DNA from: Atlanticothrix silvestris CENA357
Lineage (GTDB): Bacteria > Cyanobacteriota > Cyanobacteriia > Cyanobacteriales > Nostocaceae
DNA: 64,000 bases
Assembly: GCF_016056295.1 (NCBI RefSeq)
Contig: NZ_JAECZB010000080.1
Coordinates: forward strand, 1-64,000
Direction: 5' to 3'
The position numbers and the translations under genes were made by a program. Positions 18,731 through 28,276 of the stretch are shown piece by piece; the stretch's first letter is position 1, and each line of letters opens with the position of its first letter. The notes beneath the pieces are model-generated. The model saw only the letters and a list, made by a program, of their open reading frames with translations, did not search any database and was not told where the DNA came from.

Positions 18731-19645
18731 TTGCCAGAAGAAAAAACAAAATCACAACAAGAAATTAGTTTTCCTCCTTACTATACTCAAAAATATGGAG
18801 TAGCCTACTGGGGTGATAGTTTTGAACTCATTAAATTAATTGATGAAAATAGTATTAATTTAATTCTAACCTCACCTCCATTTGCTCTAACACGTAAAAA
18901 AGAGTATGGCAATGAAAGTGCGGAAAAATATATTGAATGGTTTCTACCTTTTGCTTATGAATTTAAAAGAGTACTAGCTGATAATGGTTCATTTATTTTA
19001 GATTTAGGAGGTGCTTATCTTCCTGGTAATCCGGTGCGGAGTATTTATCAATATGAGCTTTTAGTGAGATTGTGTAAGGAAGTGGGCTTTTTTCTTGCCC
19101 AAGAATTTTATCACTATAATCCGGCTCGATTGCCTACTCCGGCAGAGTGGGTAACAATCAGACGGATTCGTGTAAAAGATTCTGTAAATGTAGTGTGGTG
19201 GTTATCGAAAACACCCAACCCTAAAGCAGATAATAGAAAAGTTTTAAAGCCATATAGCCACAGTATGAAGCAACTACTCAAGAATGGTTATAAAGCTAAA
19301 ATACGTCCTAGTGGACATAATATTTCTGAGAAATTCCAAAAAGATAACCAAGGCGCAATTCCACCAAATGTCTTAGAAATTGCTAATACTGAATCAAATA
19401 GTGCTTATTTACGTCGCTGCAAAGCAGCAGCAATTAAACCCCATCCAGCACGTTTTCCCCAAGATTTTGCCGAATTTTTTATCAAATTTTTAACTGATGA
19501 AGGAGATCTAGTTTTAGATCCATTTGCAGGTTCTAACACAACTGGATTTGTTGCTGAAACTCTGGAGCGCCGATGGATATCTTTTGAAATTAATGAAAAT
19601 TATCTTGTGGGAAGTCGTTACCGATTTAGTCAATACTTAGACTAA
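18731..19645 (+). CDS. Orphan beta-class DNA methyltransferase, probably m4C
   Basis: A 304-residue DNA methylase. The catalytic motif IV TSPPF (47-51) comes first and the SAM-binding motif DPFAGSNTTG (263-272) is near the C-terminus, the beta-class order. TSPPF rather than DPPY favours N4-cytosine methylation. The only possible start is TTG at 18731, since a stop precedes it two codons upstream. No restriction endonuclease gene lies within several kilobases, so it is an orphan. Orphan m4C methylases such as Synechocystis M.Ssp6803II (GGCC) are known in cyanobacteria, and this may be a counterpart. Specificity is not readable from sequence alone. Confidence 0.87.
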   Translation: MPEEKTKSQQEISFPPYYTQKYGVAYWGDSFELIKLIDENSINLILTSPPFALTRKKEYGNESAEKYIEWFLPFAYEFKRVLADNGSFILDLGGAYLPGNPVRSIYQYELLVRLCKEVGFFLAQEFYHYNPARLPTPAEWVTIRRIRVKDSVNVVWWLSKTPNPKADNRKVLKPYSHSMKQLLKNGYKAKIRPSGHNISEKFQKDNQGAIPPNVLEIANTESNSAYLRRCKAAAIKPHPARFPQDFAEFFIKFLTDEGDLVLDPFAGSNTTGFVAETLERRWISFEINENYLVGSRYRFSQYLD

Positions 19646-20192
19646 CTTAAAAGGATGTTTGTAAGGTCTAATTTATAACTCGCCTGGGCAACTAAAAGTC
19701 GTGCCTACACAGACAAAACCGCCTATACAGGTTTAAATTTATTCATTTTTTGTTAATGATAGCACTGTGTTTGCGTCCCGCAGAGAAGTGCCTTGTGCGG
19801 AAATGCCCGACTTGTTTGCCCTTGGCGTTCCAGTTCCCTCGTACCCCTTCGCTTGAGCAAGCTACGCGTTAGCGTTTCAGCAGGAGAAGAGGGTTCCCGC
19901 AGGGTAGGGTAGGAAATGCAGCCGTGTTGTGGCAACTTTGGAGGGTTTCTCCCATTGATGAAAGTGGCAGCAGGCGACTGCGTTAGCGCAGTGTAAAGTC
20001 TTCTCTTGAGAGGCTTGTCTTGCAACACGCTACGCGAATGTCAACGGCATAGTTGACTTCGAGTGACCTTTAGGAGCGTCACCCAAAGGGGCATCGTTTG
20101 TGTAGTAGCGAATTGTATTAACCCAATACTTTTAAAACATCTTCTAAGAGTGAGTTAATAAAATTTATAACTCATAACTCCTAACTACTTAC
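19646..20192. other. Repeat-rich intergenic interval
   Basis: About 550 bases contain several gcgtagc/gctacgcg-type palindromic words (for example 19858-19920, 19978-20045) of the kind scattered through Nostocales genomes. The open frame at 19753-20028 (minus) runs through these repeats and looks fortuitous. Heptamer-like taactcataactcctaact lies at 20166-20185. No gene is supported. Confidence 0.6.
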
Positions 20193-20387
20193 TCAAATCT
20201 CTCCATTAACTTGCATTTGATGAACTTGATCTGCTAACTCTTGACGGCTTTGATCATCTAGTTTGTCAATTGCTAACATTCCCATGAGAATCACTTCTTT
20301 CAAGGTCAAACGTGTCGAATGTGCCTGTTTTTGCACAATCTCCTTAATAATTGGACTAACACCAATTGCCGTACTAGCTCTAGCCAC
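20193..20387 (-). CDS. Small hypothetical protein (64 aa)
   Basis: MARASTAIGVSPIIKEIVQK and TLKEVILMGMLAIDKLDDQ suggest a small, all-helical, soluble protein. The ending resembles small cyanobacterial antitoxin-like proteins, but I cannot assign a family. There is no adjacent toxin gene. Its reality rests on length, protein-like composition and a clean ATG start. Confidence 0.45.
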   Translation of the reverse strand: MARASTAIGVSPIIKEIVQKQAHSTRLTLKEVILMGMLAIDKLDDQSRQELADQVHQMQVNGEI

Positions 20388-21219
20388 AGAATAATAGGTA
20401 AATATTAATGACTTCGCCTAAATCTTAGCACTTATAACAAAGCTCTTCTATAATTAATAAGATTCAATTTATCAGAAATTAAATCAGACTGCTATATATT
20501 TTTTTTACTCACCAAAGCGCATATTTTTGTTACCAGCTAGATAAATTGGATGAAAAATTTACTGTTGCTGGTATGAACTAATGCATCCATATTAATAACA
20601 AGACACAGATACTTGGTATAGGAATATTTCACAACCTTGTCAAAATAGAGTTATTGAGGAGAGCGATCGCTAGAAAAAGGCATATAAAACTACTTAAAGT
20701 TGAGACTATTTTGACACTCTGCCGTCTAAATACGCGCAGACTATCTAAGAGTTTTTGCCGTATTTATTAGATTTTTGATTGTCAATTTTCGTACACTGAG
20801 TTAAATCAAATGCATTGTAAACGAAGTTTGTAGTCTCAGACAACAAATGAAATTTCCAGCTATGGAAATAACTGTATGGTTCAGATTGTCAGTTGTGGTT
20901 TCATCGACATTGCATTAGTTTCTTCTGAATCCTTGTGTAAAGACTAATTGAGGTGCTTTTACTCTGTTATACGCCTAACTGGCTCAATGAGTGATTTTTT
21001 TAGTTCATAGAACCTAGATAGAGGCATAGAGCAATACCTTTCGGTTAAGGGAGAAAGGGGAAGGGTTCAAGGGAAAAGAAAAACCTTTAACCCTTACCCA
21101 ATAACTTTTCCCCAAGTCCAATTTCAAGTTACAAATACTTAACTGAACAGTATTGAGGCATAGAGCATTGGTAACTAAATATTTCCTATGCCCTATGCCT
21201 AAAATCAAAATGTAAATTC
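20388..21219. other. Long intergenic interval without recognised gene
   Basis: About 830 bases of AT-rich DNA. A HIP1 octamer sits near 20664. The phrase gaggcatagagca occurs twice (near 21021 and 21153), bracketing a polypurine stretch at 21047-21085. The open frame at 21014-21208 (minus) is low in coding character and is not called. Confidence 0.55.
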
Positions 21220-22338
21220 TTAGGAAACAGTTTGAGATTCTTGATAGGTGGGGAAGTCGATATATCCTTCTGGCTCAAAGGAATACCAGTCTTTAATTTC
21301 GGCTGAAGAGTTGAGTGGCCAGTTATGAGCAAAACGCTCAACTAAATCGGGATTACTAATAAAAGGTCGACCAAAAGCAACTAAATCGGCTAAACCTTTG
21401 GTAATTGCATCTTCTGCTTGCTCTTGGGTATATCCACAATTGCTCATAATTGTCCCAGCGAATACTTCACGGAAATCTGCTAATGTCATAGGTTCTCCTA
21501 AGTCGTGAAAGCCAAAGGCTAGCCCATCCATCAAGTGAAGATAAGCCAGATTGTAAGAATTTAATTGCCCAGCAACATAGAGAAAAGTCTCACGGTAATC
21601 TTCTGACCCCATGTCATTATAAGAACCGTTCGGAGACAGGCGAACTGCAACCCGATTAGATGGCAAAACTGTTAGTATTGCCTCTACAATTTCCTTAAGA
21701 AAACGGTAGCGATTTTCAACATTTCCTCCCCACTGATCATTGCGATGGTTTGTTTTGGATTGCAGAAATTCATCAATTAAATAACCATTAGCAGCATGAA
21801 TTTCTACACCATCAAAACCAGCTATTTTTGCTTGTTCAGCCGCCCTGCGATAATCCTCCACAATCAGCGGGACTTCATCGGTCTCTAGAGCGCGGGGAGT
21901 TTCGTAAGGTTGTTTGCCAATAGGTGTGTGAATATATTCTCCATTCAGTTTGATAGCGGATGGTGCAACTGGTAATTGACCATTCTCCTGAAAACTGCTG
22001 TGGGATGCTCGTCCACAGTGCCATAGTTGCAGAAAAATTGGTGTTCCTTTGGCGTGAACAGCATCTACAACCTGCTTCCAGGCTGCGGTTTGTTCTTGGT
22101 TATAAATTCCAGGCGTATTTTGCCAGCCATTGGCTTGGATGGAGATCACTGTCGCTTCTGTAATTATTAACCCAGAACTAGACCGCTGAGCGTAATACTC
22201 TGCCATTAGGGCGTTAGGCATACGTGCTTCACCTGCGCGCGATCGCGTCATAGGAGCCATAACTACTCGATTTTTCAGTTTTAAATCCCCCAGTTGAAAT
22301 GAACTAAGCAAGGTTGGCGATACTGTTTGAGTAGTCAT
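21220..22338 (-). CDS. Old Yellow Enzyme-family alkene reductase
   Basis: A 372-residue FMN-dependent ene-reductase. It begins LLSSFQLGDLKLKNRVVMAPMTRSRAG, the FMN-binding N-terminus. It continues with LQLWHCGRASH, GFDGVEIHAANGYLIDEFLQSKTNHRNDQWGG (substrate and FMN contacts, with H and N) and FGRPFISNPDL at the phosphate-binding end. It reduces activated C=C bonds using NAD(P)H. The physiological substrate is unknown. It is divergent from the HAD gene at 22521. Confidence 0.94.
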   Translation of the reverse strand: MTTQTVSPTLLSSFQLGDLKLKNRVVMAPMTRSRAGEARMPNALMAEYYAQRSSSGLIITEATVISIQANGWQNTPGIYNQEQTAAWKQVVDAVHAKGTPIFLQLWHCGRASHSSFQENGQLPVAPSAIKLNGEYIHTPIGKQPYETPRALETDEVPLIVEDYRRAAEQAKIAGFDGVEIHAANGYLIDEFLQSKTNHRNDQWGGNVENRYRFLKEIVEAILTVLPSNRVAVRLSPNGSYNDMGSEDYRETFLYVAGQLNSYNLAYLHLMDGLAFGFHDLGEPMTLADFREVFAGTIMSNCGYTQEQAEDAITKGLADLVAFGRPFISNPDLVERFAHNWPLNSSAEIKDWYSFEPEGYIDFPTYQESQTVS

Positions 22339-22520
22339 ATTTGATGGTTAGATGTTTGCACTATTACTTTTACATAACTTGAAGATTTGCAGTTTGCCTT
22401 GGCTCATTAAATTGGAAATCGGTAAAATCTATAACTCTGTTCTACCCTGATTGGACGATGAACCAACATGCTCATCATGCCATCATTGCCAAAGACATAA
22501 AACATTAACAGAGGTTTTGG

Positions 22521-23207
22521 ATGGCAGTTGAGGTAGTGATTTTAGATATTGATGGAACTTTAGTTTTGAGTAATGATGCTCATGCTCAAGCCTGGATTGA
22601 AACGTTTGCAAAATATGGTTATGAAGTACCATTTGAGCAAGTTAGACCACTTATGGGTATGGGTGGAGATCATGTCATTCCCAAATTAGTACCAGAACTC
22701 AATAGTAAAGAAGGAACCGGAAAAGCGATCGCTGCTAGACGTAAAGAACTCATCCTCAACAAGTTTAGTCCGCAGCTAGTTGGCGCTCCTGGTAGTAGAG
22801 AATTGGTCTTCAAAATGCAAGAATCTGGATTGCATTTAGTGGTTGCAAGTTCGGCTAGTCATGAAGAACTTGATATTTTGCTCAAAGTTGCTCAAGTAGA
22901 TGATTTACTTAAAGAAGTAACATCGTCTGATGATGCCCAAGCATCTAAACCTGCTCCTGATATCATAGAAGCTGCTTTAAAGAAGGCACAAATTACACCC
23001 GACAAAGTAGTGATGTTGGGAGATACACCTTACGATATTGAGTCTGCCGGTAAAGCGGGAGTAAGGGTGATTGCTATGCGCTGTGGTGGTTTTAGTGATG
23101 AGCAACTATCGGGAGCGCTGGCAATTTACGATGATCCAGATGATTTGCTACGCCATTATGACTCTTCTGTTTTGGCTCCCAATGCAAAGCAGGTTTTAGG
23201 TATTTAG
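22521..23207 (+). CDS. HAD-superfamily hydrolase
   Basis: 228 residues. The nucleophile motif DIDGTLV (9-15) is followed by an alpha-helical cap of the phosphoglycolate phosphatase/beta-phosphoglucomutase type. Motif II is VVASSAS, motif III Lys is in ASKPAPDI, and motif IV is MLGDTPYDIESAGKAG. A phosphatase for a small phosphorylated metabolite is expected. The substrate cannot be assigned. Confidence 0.9.
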   Translation: MAVEVVILDIDGTLVLSNDAHAQAWIETFAKYGYEVPFEQVRPLMGMGGDHVIPKLVPELNSKEGTGKAIAARRKELILNKFSPQLVGAPGSRELVFKMQESGLHLVVASSASHEELDILLKVAQVDDLLKEVTSSDDAQASKPAPDIIEAALKKAQITPDKVVMLGDTPYDIESAGKAGVRVIAMRCGGFSDEQLSGALAIYDDPDDLLRHYDSSVLAPNAKQVLGI

Positions 23208-23210
23208 GCC

Positions 23211-23271
23211 AAGACTTTACAAGAATCAGTCCTTCGTAAAGAGGGCAATTTATCACGTCTGGTGCCTTAAC
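23211..23271. repeat. Dispersed hairpin repeat, copy 2
   Basis: Aligns with 9321-9390 over aatcagtccttcgtaRagaSgGcaattt and ctggtgccttaac. The stem arms have diverged, so the hairpin is weaker than in copy 1. Both copies lie directly 3' of a plus-strand gene. Confidence 0.7.
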
Positions 23272-23285
23272 TTTTGCAAAACCAA

Positions 23286-24056
23286 TTATGGAAACTTTCG
23301 TTCTCGCACTTCTGTGGCATAACTTTGTACAGCTTTGGTAATTGTTTCTCGCAGATTTGTATAAACTTTAGCAAAGGGGGGCTGTTTTTCTGTTAAACCA
23401 AGTACATCAGAAGTTACTAATACTTGACCATCGCAATAATTTCCTGCACCAATCCCGATTGTCGGAATGGTAAGTTTTTGTGTAATCTGCGTTGCCAAAT
23501 TTGCAGGTATATGCTCTAAAACGATCGCAAATACACCTGCTTGTTCAAGTGCGATCGCTTCTTGTAAAATCCTTTCTCCAGCTACTTCTGTCTTACCTTG
23601 TTGTCGCAAACCAAGTTGATGCACAGATTGCGGTGTCAAACCTACATGACCCATGACCGGAATTCCTGCTTGCACCAAACGCATCACAGTTTCTACCATC
23701 GCTGGATAGCCGCCTTCCAGCTTAACCGCTTGAGCGCCTGTTTCTTTCAACACTCTTCCCGCTGAGTGCATCGCTTGTTGCAGACTTTCTTGATAAGTCA
23801 AAAATGGCAAATCTACAACTATCAAAGCATGTTTCACACCACGGCGCACAGCTTTAGCATGAAGCAGCATTTCTTCTAAAGTAATTGGCAGTGTTGTTTC
23901 ATACCCTAACACTGCTGCCATCGAGTCTCCGACCAGGATTAAGTCTACACCACTGGCATCGAGGATTTGGGCGATCGCATAATCCCAGGCTGTCAATGCT
24001 ACGATTGAGCGCCCTTGTTGTTTCCATTGAAGTAATTGCTGGGTAGTGACTGCCAT
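23286..24056 (-). CDS. panB: 3-methyl-2-oxobutanoate hydroxymethyltransferase
   Basis: PanB catalyses the first committed step of pantothenate synthesis, transferring a hydroxymethyl group from methylene-THF to ketoisovalerate. The 256 residues show the TIM-barrel signatures [43 protein letters not shown]-like [19 protein letters not shown], and [22 protein letters not shown]. Length is standard. It is not next to panC or panD. Confidence 0.95.
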   Translation of the reverse strand: MAVTTQQLLQWKQQGRSIVALTAWDYAIAQILDASGVDLILVGDSMAAVLGYETTLPITLEEMLLHAKAVRRGVKHALIVVDLPFLTYQESLQQAMHSAGRVLKETGAQAVKLEGGYPAMVETVMRLVQAGIPVMGHVGLTPQSVHQLGLRQQGKTEVAGERILQEAIALEQAGVFAIVLEHIPANLATQITQKLTIPTIGIGAGNYCDGQVLVTSDVLGLTEKQPPFAKVYTNLRETITKAVQSYATEVRERKFP

Positions 24057-24067
24057 TTTTTTAAGTA

Positions 24068-24169
24068 GAGGCTATGGGCTAGCTAGGGAATAGAGGCTAG
24101 GGGCTAGAGACTAGAGGCTATTATTTCTCTTTTATCTACCTTAATCCCTAATCCCTAATCCCTAATCCC
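24068..24169. repeat. Heptameric tandem repeats (TAATCCC and ctagRGgc-like)
   Basis: Four perfect tandem copies of TAATCCC occupy 24142-24169. Just before them, 24068-24120 is an imperfect array of aggctagggg/gagactag units. Both are STRR-type arrays between panB and the propeller gene. Confidence 0.85.
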
Positions 24170-25341
24170 TACTTTACAGCGCGACTAAAAGCAAGATGGG
24201 GTTTTGCATTGCCCATTTTGGGCATTAACCAAGCCAGACCTTCACTAGTACCAATCCACAATTTATGACCGATGTCGGGTACAAGGGCAAGAACTCGACT
24301 AGAAGGAAGTCCAGCAACTTCGTCTAATACAGCTCCTGTATTTGGATTTAATCGTAACAAACCATTGTGAGTTCCGACCCAAACACTACCATCTTGGGCA
24401 AAACGGACGGCTGTCACGTTTCGACCTCGTAAACGAGTCACAGACCGCAGTACTGCACCAGTTTTTGGATTAATTACTAGCAAATTATTCGGCATTCCGG
24501 CCCAAATTAATCCTTCGGGACTGATAGCTAAAGCTTGCACGGTTGTCCCTGGCAAATCATCGATTCGCTTCATAATGAAAGCGTTGGCAGTATTAACCCG
24601 TACCAGTCCATCAAGAGTACCTACCCACAGTTGACCTTCAGCATCCAAAGTCAAAGTGTTGGCACTAACACCAGGCAAATTTTTGACTGTCGTCATAATT
24701 AAACCTTGATCAGGACTAATGAGAGCTAAACCATTATCGGTTCCAGTCCATAAGTAACCCCGCTTGTCAAGCAGCAGCGATAAAACTCGTTTGGAAGGCA
24801 AAAATAAATTCTGCGCTGTAATTTCACTAGTGCGGGGGTCTACTCGCTTCAGCCCTTCATAAGTCCCCACCCATAAATGCCCCACTTTGTCTTGAGCTAA
24901 AGCACCAATGGCGACATTCGGTAAACTCACACGAGCTAAAATCTTACCCGTGTTGGGGTCAATCCGCGATAGCCCTCGCCAAGAACCTACCCAGAGATTA
25001 CCTGCAAAATCTCCCAACAAATTGCTAACACGATAATCTGTGTTTATCTCTTGTTCTTCGATTCCCCTATTATCAGGTAAAGGATCTACTCGCGGCGGCG
25101 GTGCAGCAGCTGGATAAGAAGGGGTTAATTCAGATGGTTTGATATCAGGGGTTTTTGCTGGTGGAACACCATTATCAATGTTTTGGGCAATTGCCGAATT
25201 TGCAGCGATCGCAATGCCAAGACTTGGCAGAGCTATCAACCCCAGCAACATAGAAGTCATCAATAAACTAGTAGGCTGGTGAAATAATTTCACGGTGGCA
25301 TTTCCTTTGAAAACATTTTTCTTGTAGGTTTGGAAGTGCAT
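24169..25341 (-). CDS. Secreted two-component-regulator-type beta-propeller protein
   Basis: 390 residues. After an N-terminal hydrophobic signal (about 28-52, MTSMLLGLIALPSLGIAIAA), a Pro-rich linker leads into repeated blades of the LWVGTxxGLxRxxP type: NLWVGSWRGLSRIDP, LWVGTYEGLKRVDP, LWTGTDNGLALISP, LWVGTLDGLVRVN, SVWVGTHNGLLRLNP and LWIGTSEGLAWL. These are the sensor propeller repeats of hybrid two-component proteins, but no transmitter domain follows. It is probably a periplasmic binding or scaffolding protein with an unknown ligand. Confidence 0.85.
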   Translation of the reverse strand: MHFQTYKKNVFKGNATVKLFHQPTSLLMTSMLLGLIALPSLGIAIAANSAIAQNIDNGVPPAKTPDIKPSELTPSYPAAAPPPRVDPLPDNRGIEEQEINTDYRVSNLLGDFAGNLWVGSWRGLSRIDPNTGKILARVSLPNVAIGALAQDKVGHLWVGTYEGLKRVDPRTSEITAQNLFLPSKRVLSLLLDKRGYLWTGTDNGLALISPDQGLIMTTVKNLPGVSANTLTLDAEGQLWVGTLDGLVRVNTANAFIMKRIDDLPGTTVQALAISPEGLIWAGMPNNLLVINPKTGAVLRSVTRLRGRNVTAVRFAQDGSVWVGTHNGLLRLNPNTGAVLDEVAGLPSSRVLALVPDIGHKLWIGTSEGLAWLMPKMGNAKPHLAFSRAVK

Positions 25342-26470
25342 AGCGTGAAAGAATTTTCCTTATCCGCTAAACACTGCTTCCTTATCCCTCTTATGAATAG
25401 CCAATGCCTCAATAGGCTTTGACTTGATTTCAGTGTTCCCCTAATTTCAGTAGATCGCACTTTTGAGAAAATTTTTTGCTCTACTTGTGCCGTAACACAA
25501 CGGCAATAAAGCCGGAGGAACATCCACGCCGCTTTTTGTCTCGCCTACTTAATGTTGTGTTTATAAATAGCCTCCAAGAAAAGTTTTGGCTATATTAATT
25601 TGAGGATCAATTTTTTTATAAAATACTGTAAATAATCACTATGAATTATAGTGGCTAATTTACATACACAAAATCATCATGAATAAATTTTTTAATTTTT
25701 AAATATACTAATTTTTACAGTATATTATTTATTTTGGCATATTACATAGATAATTCTAGGCGTAATAGGAATATTTATTTTTTAAATACATTAAACCTTA
25801 ACCAAAAACTTCTGAAACCTTAAAAATCGGAAAACTTGTTCTTAATAGTAAGCCAATACACTATCTTTAGACTGAAAATCAAGCAAGCCTGCAAGAGATT
25901 GGTTTTTAAATAGCAAATAATGTAGCTTTGAAATTAGTATAGCAGTCTTATATAGATTGTGAATTATCAGTTGTTTTTAAAATAACTTTCACAAATCAAA
26001 CAGGACTGTTATGTTGACATTTTTTTGGCTCTGGAGATATTCACTAGAGTCTAAAATGTCGTTAATTATCTATCAACTACAGCAGTTTTGAGTCAATTTC
26101 TCTTTGCCTATTAACACTCGAAAGTTTAATAGCGTCCCAATTTTGCAAACATAACCTAGCGAATAGAATTCGCCGCTATACAAGCGAAGTTCGATCAAGC
26201 AATCTAGCCTTTTGTTTTAGCTTGCAAAGCAAACTTTGCTTGTGTAGCCGAAGAAGTCTATTGCTGACAGTCCTGTACTGTAAGAGAGCTTCTATACAAC
26301 TTGTTTGGTATTGGGAAACCCATCTACCGCAGTGGTTGTCCACCTTATTTTTTACGGGTTTTAAGGTCGCTCGTTGTACAAATACTGTCCACACTTCCAG
26401 TCACAGGGAAATTTGCACCTATTTGGAATGCTTGCTGAAATTTCAAGAAATGAATTAAGGAGAAAATCTC
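25342..26470. other. Long AT-rich intergenic region
   Basis: About 1.1 kb with no convincing gene. The first part (25560-26060) is very AT-rich. A 6-base-stem hairpin GCAAAG-caaa-CTTTGC lies at 26223-26238. Open frames at 25290-25523, 26176-26394 and 26222-26458 have no protein-like character. The last bases (aaggag, near 26457) are the ribosome-binding site of the next gene. The length suggests a long leader or a lost gene. Confidence 0.55.
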
Positions 26471-27526
26471 ATGGTTTTGCGTTATTACGGCTACACAATC
26501 GGAGACACTGATGCTAACCCTAGCTTAGCTGGAAACCAGTTGCAGGTTTTTCGTTTCGCCATCCCTCCTGCTGGATCGTCTGGTGTTACTGTTATTCCTG
26601 AGCTAGTAGGCTTGGTTACTGTTCCAACTAGTACTTCTGCTAGCTTTGAACTAGAAGGTTTGGGAACTAACCCCGTTAGCAGAAGGGTCAGTGCAGTTAA
26701 CGAACCAAAACTAGGTACAGATCCCGATCTCGCTATTCGAGTTGGCGCTGTTGATAGACCTTTTGGTTCACCATCTATAGCGACTCCAACACGTACTCCA
26801 TCTAACCTAAATCGTTTTGGTAGTGAGTCAGGTGCTGACTTTGGGCGTGATTTCTCAGTAAGTTCTCAGCCAGTTGTTCTTTACAACCTTGGCTCAAATG
26901 ACGATTCAGATGAGGGGCCAATAGGAAGCTCTCTTTACAAAATTAGTACGTCTACCCCTGGAACTATTAGCCTTGTAGACAGTACTCCTACTGCTGCTGA
27001 AATAGCGGGAACTACACCCACTAATCCTGGAAAATATGCTGATGGATTAACTGTTGATAATCTCATGCCTGGTCGTTATCGCGCTCTTGCTAGCGATATC
27101 AGAACTATAGATGACGCTGCAACTGACCCTACGAAGAACAATCTTTACAAAGTCGATCTGCTTACTGGCCAATTATCTGCTCCGATTGCGCTCTATAGTA
27201 GTTTGGCAAATAACAGGCCTCTTGCTCTCAACTTGGATTCTGGACTTGCATTTACTAGAATTTCTAACTCAGATCCCGGAGGTCAAAGACTTGTAGGTTT
27301 GCTAGAAGATGGGAAAGTCATAGCGATCCAACCTACAGACTCAGTTGTAAATGGCGTTACAAGATATGGTTACTTAGACGATTTTAACGCACCAGGTTTA
27401 GGTATAGGTGATGGCAGAGCAAGTGCGTTCTTACTTGGCCGAGTCGATTTTGCTGCGGCTGGCGGAATTCCTGGAGCAGATTATGAAGGGCTTGCTATTG
27501 TTTACGAAGATTCTGTTACTGGTTAA
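26471..27526 (+). CDS. Hypothetical protein (351 aa), unrecognised
   Basis: The start is well supported by aaggag before the ATG. The composition (rich in G, S, T, P, D, no Cys, no long hydrophobic stretch) and repeated short beta-strand-like phrases suggest an all-beta protein. NLYKVDLLTGQLSAPIALYSSL and RLVGLLEDGKVIAIQPTDS have the feel of propeller blades. There is no classical N-terminal signal peptide, and the C-terminus (YEGLAIVYEDSVTG) is short. I cannot assign a family or function. Confidence 0.75.
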   Translation: MVLRYYGYTIGDTDANPSLAGNQLQVFRFAIPPAGSSGVTVIPELVGLVTVPTSTSASFELEGLGTNPVSRRVSAVNEPKLGTDPDLAIRVGAVDRPFGSPSIATPTRTPSNLNRFGSESGADFGRDFSVSSQPVVLYNLGSNDDSDEGPIGSSLYKISTSTPGTISLVDSTPTAAEIAGTTPTNPGKYADGLTVDNLMPGRYRALASDIRTIDDAATDPTKNNLYKVDLLTGQLSAPIALYSSLANNRPLALNLDSGLAFTRISNSDPGGQRLVGLLEDGKVIAIQPTDSVVNGVTRYGYLDDFNAPGLGIGDGRASAFLLGRVDFAAAGGIPGADYEGLAIVYEDSVTG

Positions 27527-27661
27527 CTCTTGAAAATGGCAATCTTCTCTGACCTTTCTAACTTTGGAAGATACGGTAGACGAGAGGATCGATCATACAA
27601 ACTTTAGCGATTATCATTCCGCAAGTATGTAATACCAATTCACAAAATATTTAAGACAAAT

Positions 27662-27738
27662 GTAGGTTGGGTTGAGGAACGAAACCCAACACCAAAACCT
27701 TAGTTCTGTTGGATTTCACTACGTTTTACCCAACCTAC
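27662..27738. repeat. MITE-like inverted repeat (GTAGGTTGGGT ends)
   Basis: Perfect 11-base terminal arms, GTAGGTTGGGT (27662-27672) and ACCCAACCTAC (27728-27738), enclose a 55-base centre. The centre itself contains gaaacccaac and gttggatttc, an imperfect second inverted pair. It lies between convergent genes and could also act as a bidirectional terminator. Confidence 0.8.
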
Positions 27739-27745
27739 CTTTCTA

Positions 27746-28276
27746 CTAGTTTTTGTTCATTAGCCAATCTTCTCGACTGATTCGGTAAATAAGTGCTTCA
27801 CTTCCCAAAAGTTCTGTCCTTCCTGCCAGTTTTTCACCTAATTTTTGGGCAACTCGTATTGAAGCAGTATTCTGTGGACGAATCAAACTGATCACATGCG
27901 ATCGCTGCAACTTTTCAAAAGCATAATCCATCGCCACCCTTGCTGCTTCCGTTGCAAAACCACGTCCCCAAAAAGCTTGTCGTAATGTCCAGCCAATTTC
28001 AAAATCAATCCAACCTTCAGGCTTCCAGCAGCCGATGCGACCAATCATTTCACCAGTTAAGCGTTCCTCAACAGCCCACATGCCATAGCCTCGTAATTGC
28101 CAATGACCAACAATCATTGCCATATTTCGCCAAGATTCCTCACAGGATAAGGGCTTACCATTGCCGATGTAGCGCATGACATCGGTGTTACCGCACATTT
28201 CAGCGTAAGCGTCAAGGTCTTCTTCTCGAAATCCACGTAAGAGCAAGCGCTGAGTTTCAAGTTGAGGAATATGCAT
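27746..28276 (-). CDS. GNAT-family N-acetyltransferase (RimJ/RimL-like)
   Basis: The start chosen is ATG 28276 (MHIPQLETQRLLLRGFREEDLD), the canonical beginning of RimJ/RimL-type acetyltransferases. The longer open frame to 28456 crosses a palindromic repeat. The 176 residues include GEMIGRIGCWKPEGWIDFEIGWTLRQAFWGRGFATEA (acetyl-CoA pyrophosphate-loop region) and VISLIRPQNTASIRVAQKLG. The substrate is unknown and could be a protein N-terminus or a small amine. Confidence 0.9.
   Translation of the reverse strand: MHIPQLETQRLLLRGFREEDLDAYAEMCGNTDVMRYIGNGKPLSCEESWRNMAMIVGHWQLRGYGMWAVEERLTGEMIGRIGCWKPEGWIDFEIGWTLRQAFWGRGFATEAARVAMDYAFEKLQRSHVISLIRPQNTASIRVAQKLGEKLAGRTELLGSEALIYRISREDWLMNKN

Noticed and set aside
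19753-20028. 91-codon open frame on the minus strand
   Set aside because: It runs through palindromic repeat sequence and shows no protein-like pattern.
26160-26250. tRNA-like fold (aagcgaagttcgatcaagcaatc)
   Set aside because: No acceptor stem pairing and no T-loop consensus in the right place.
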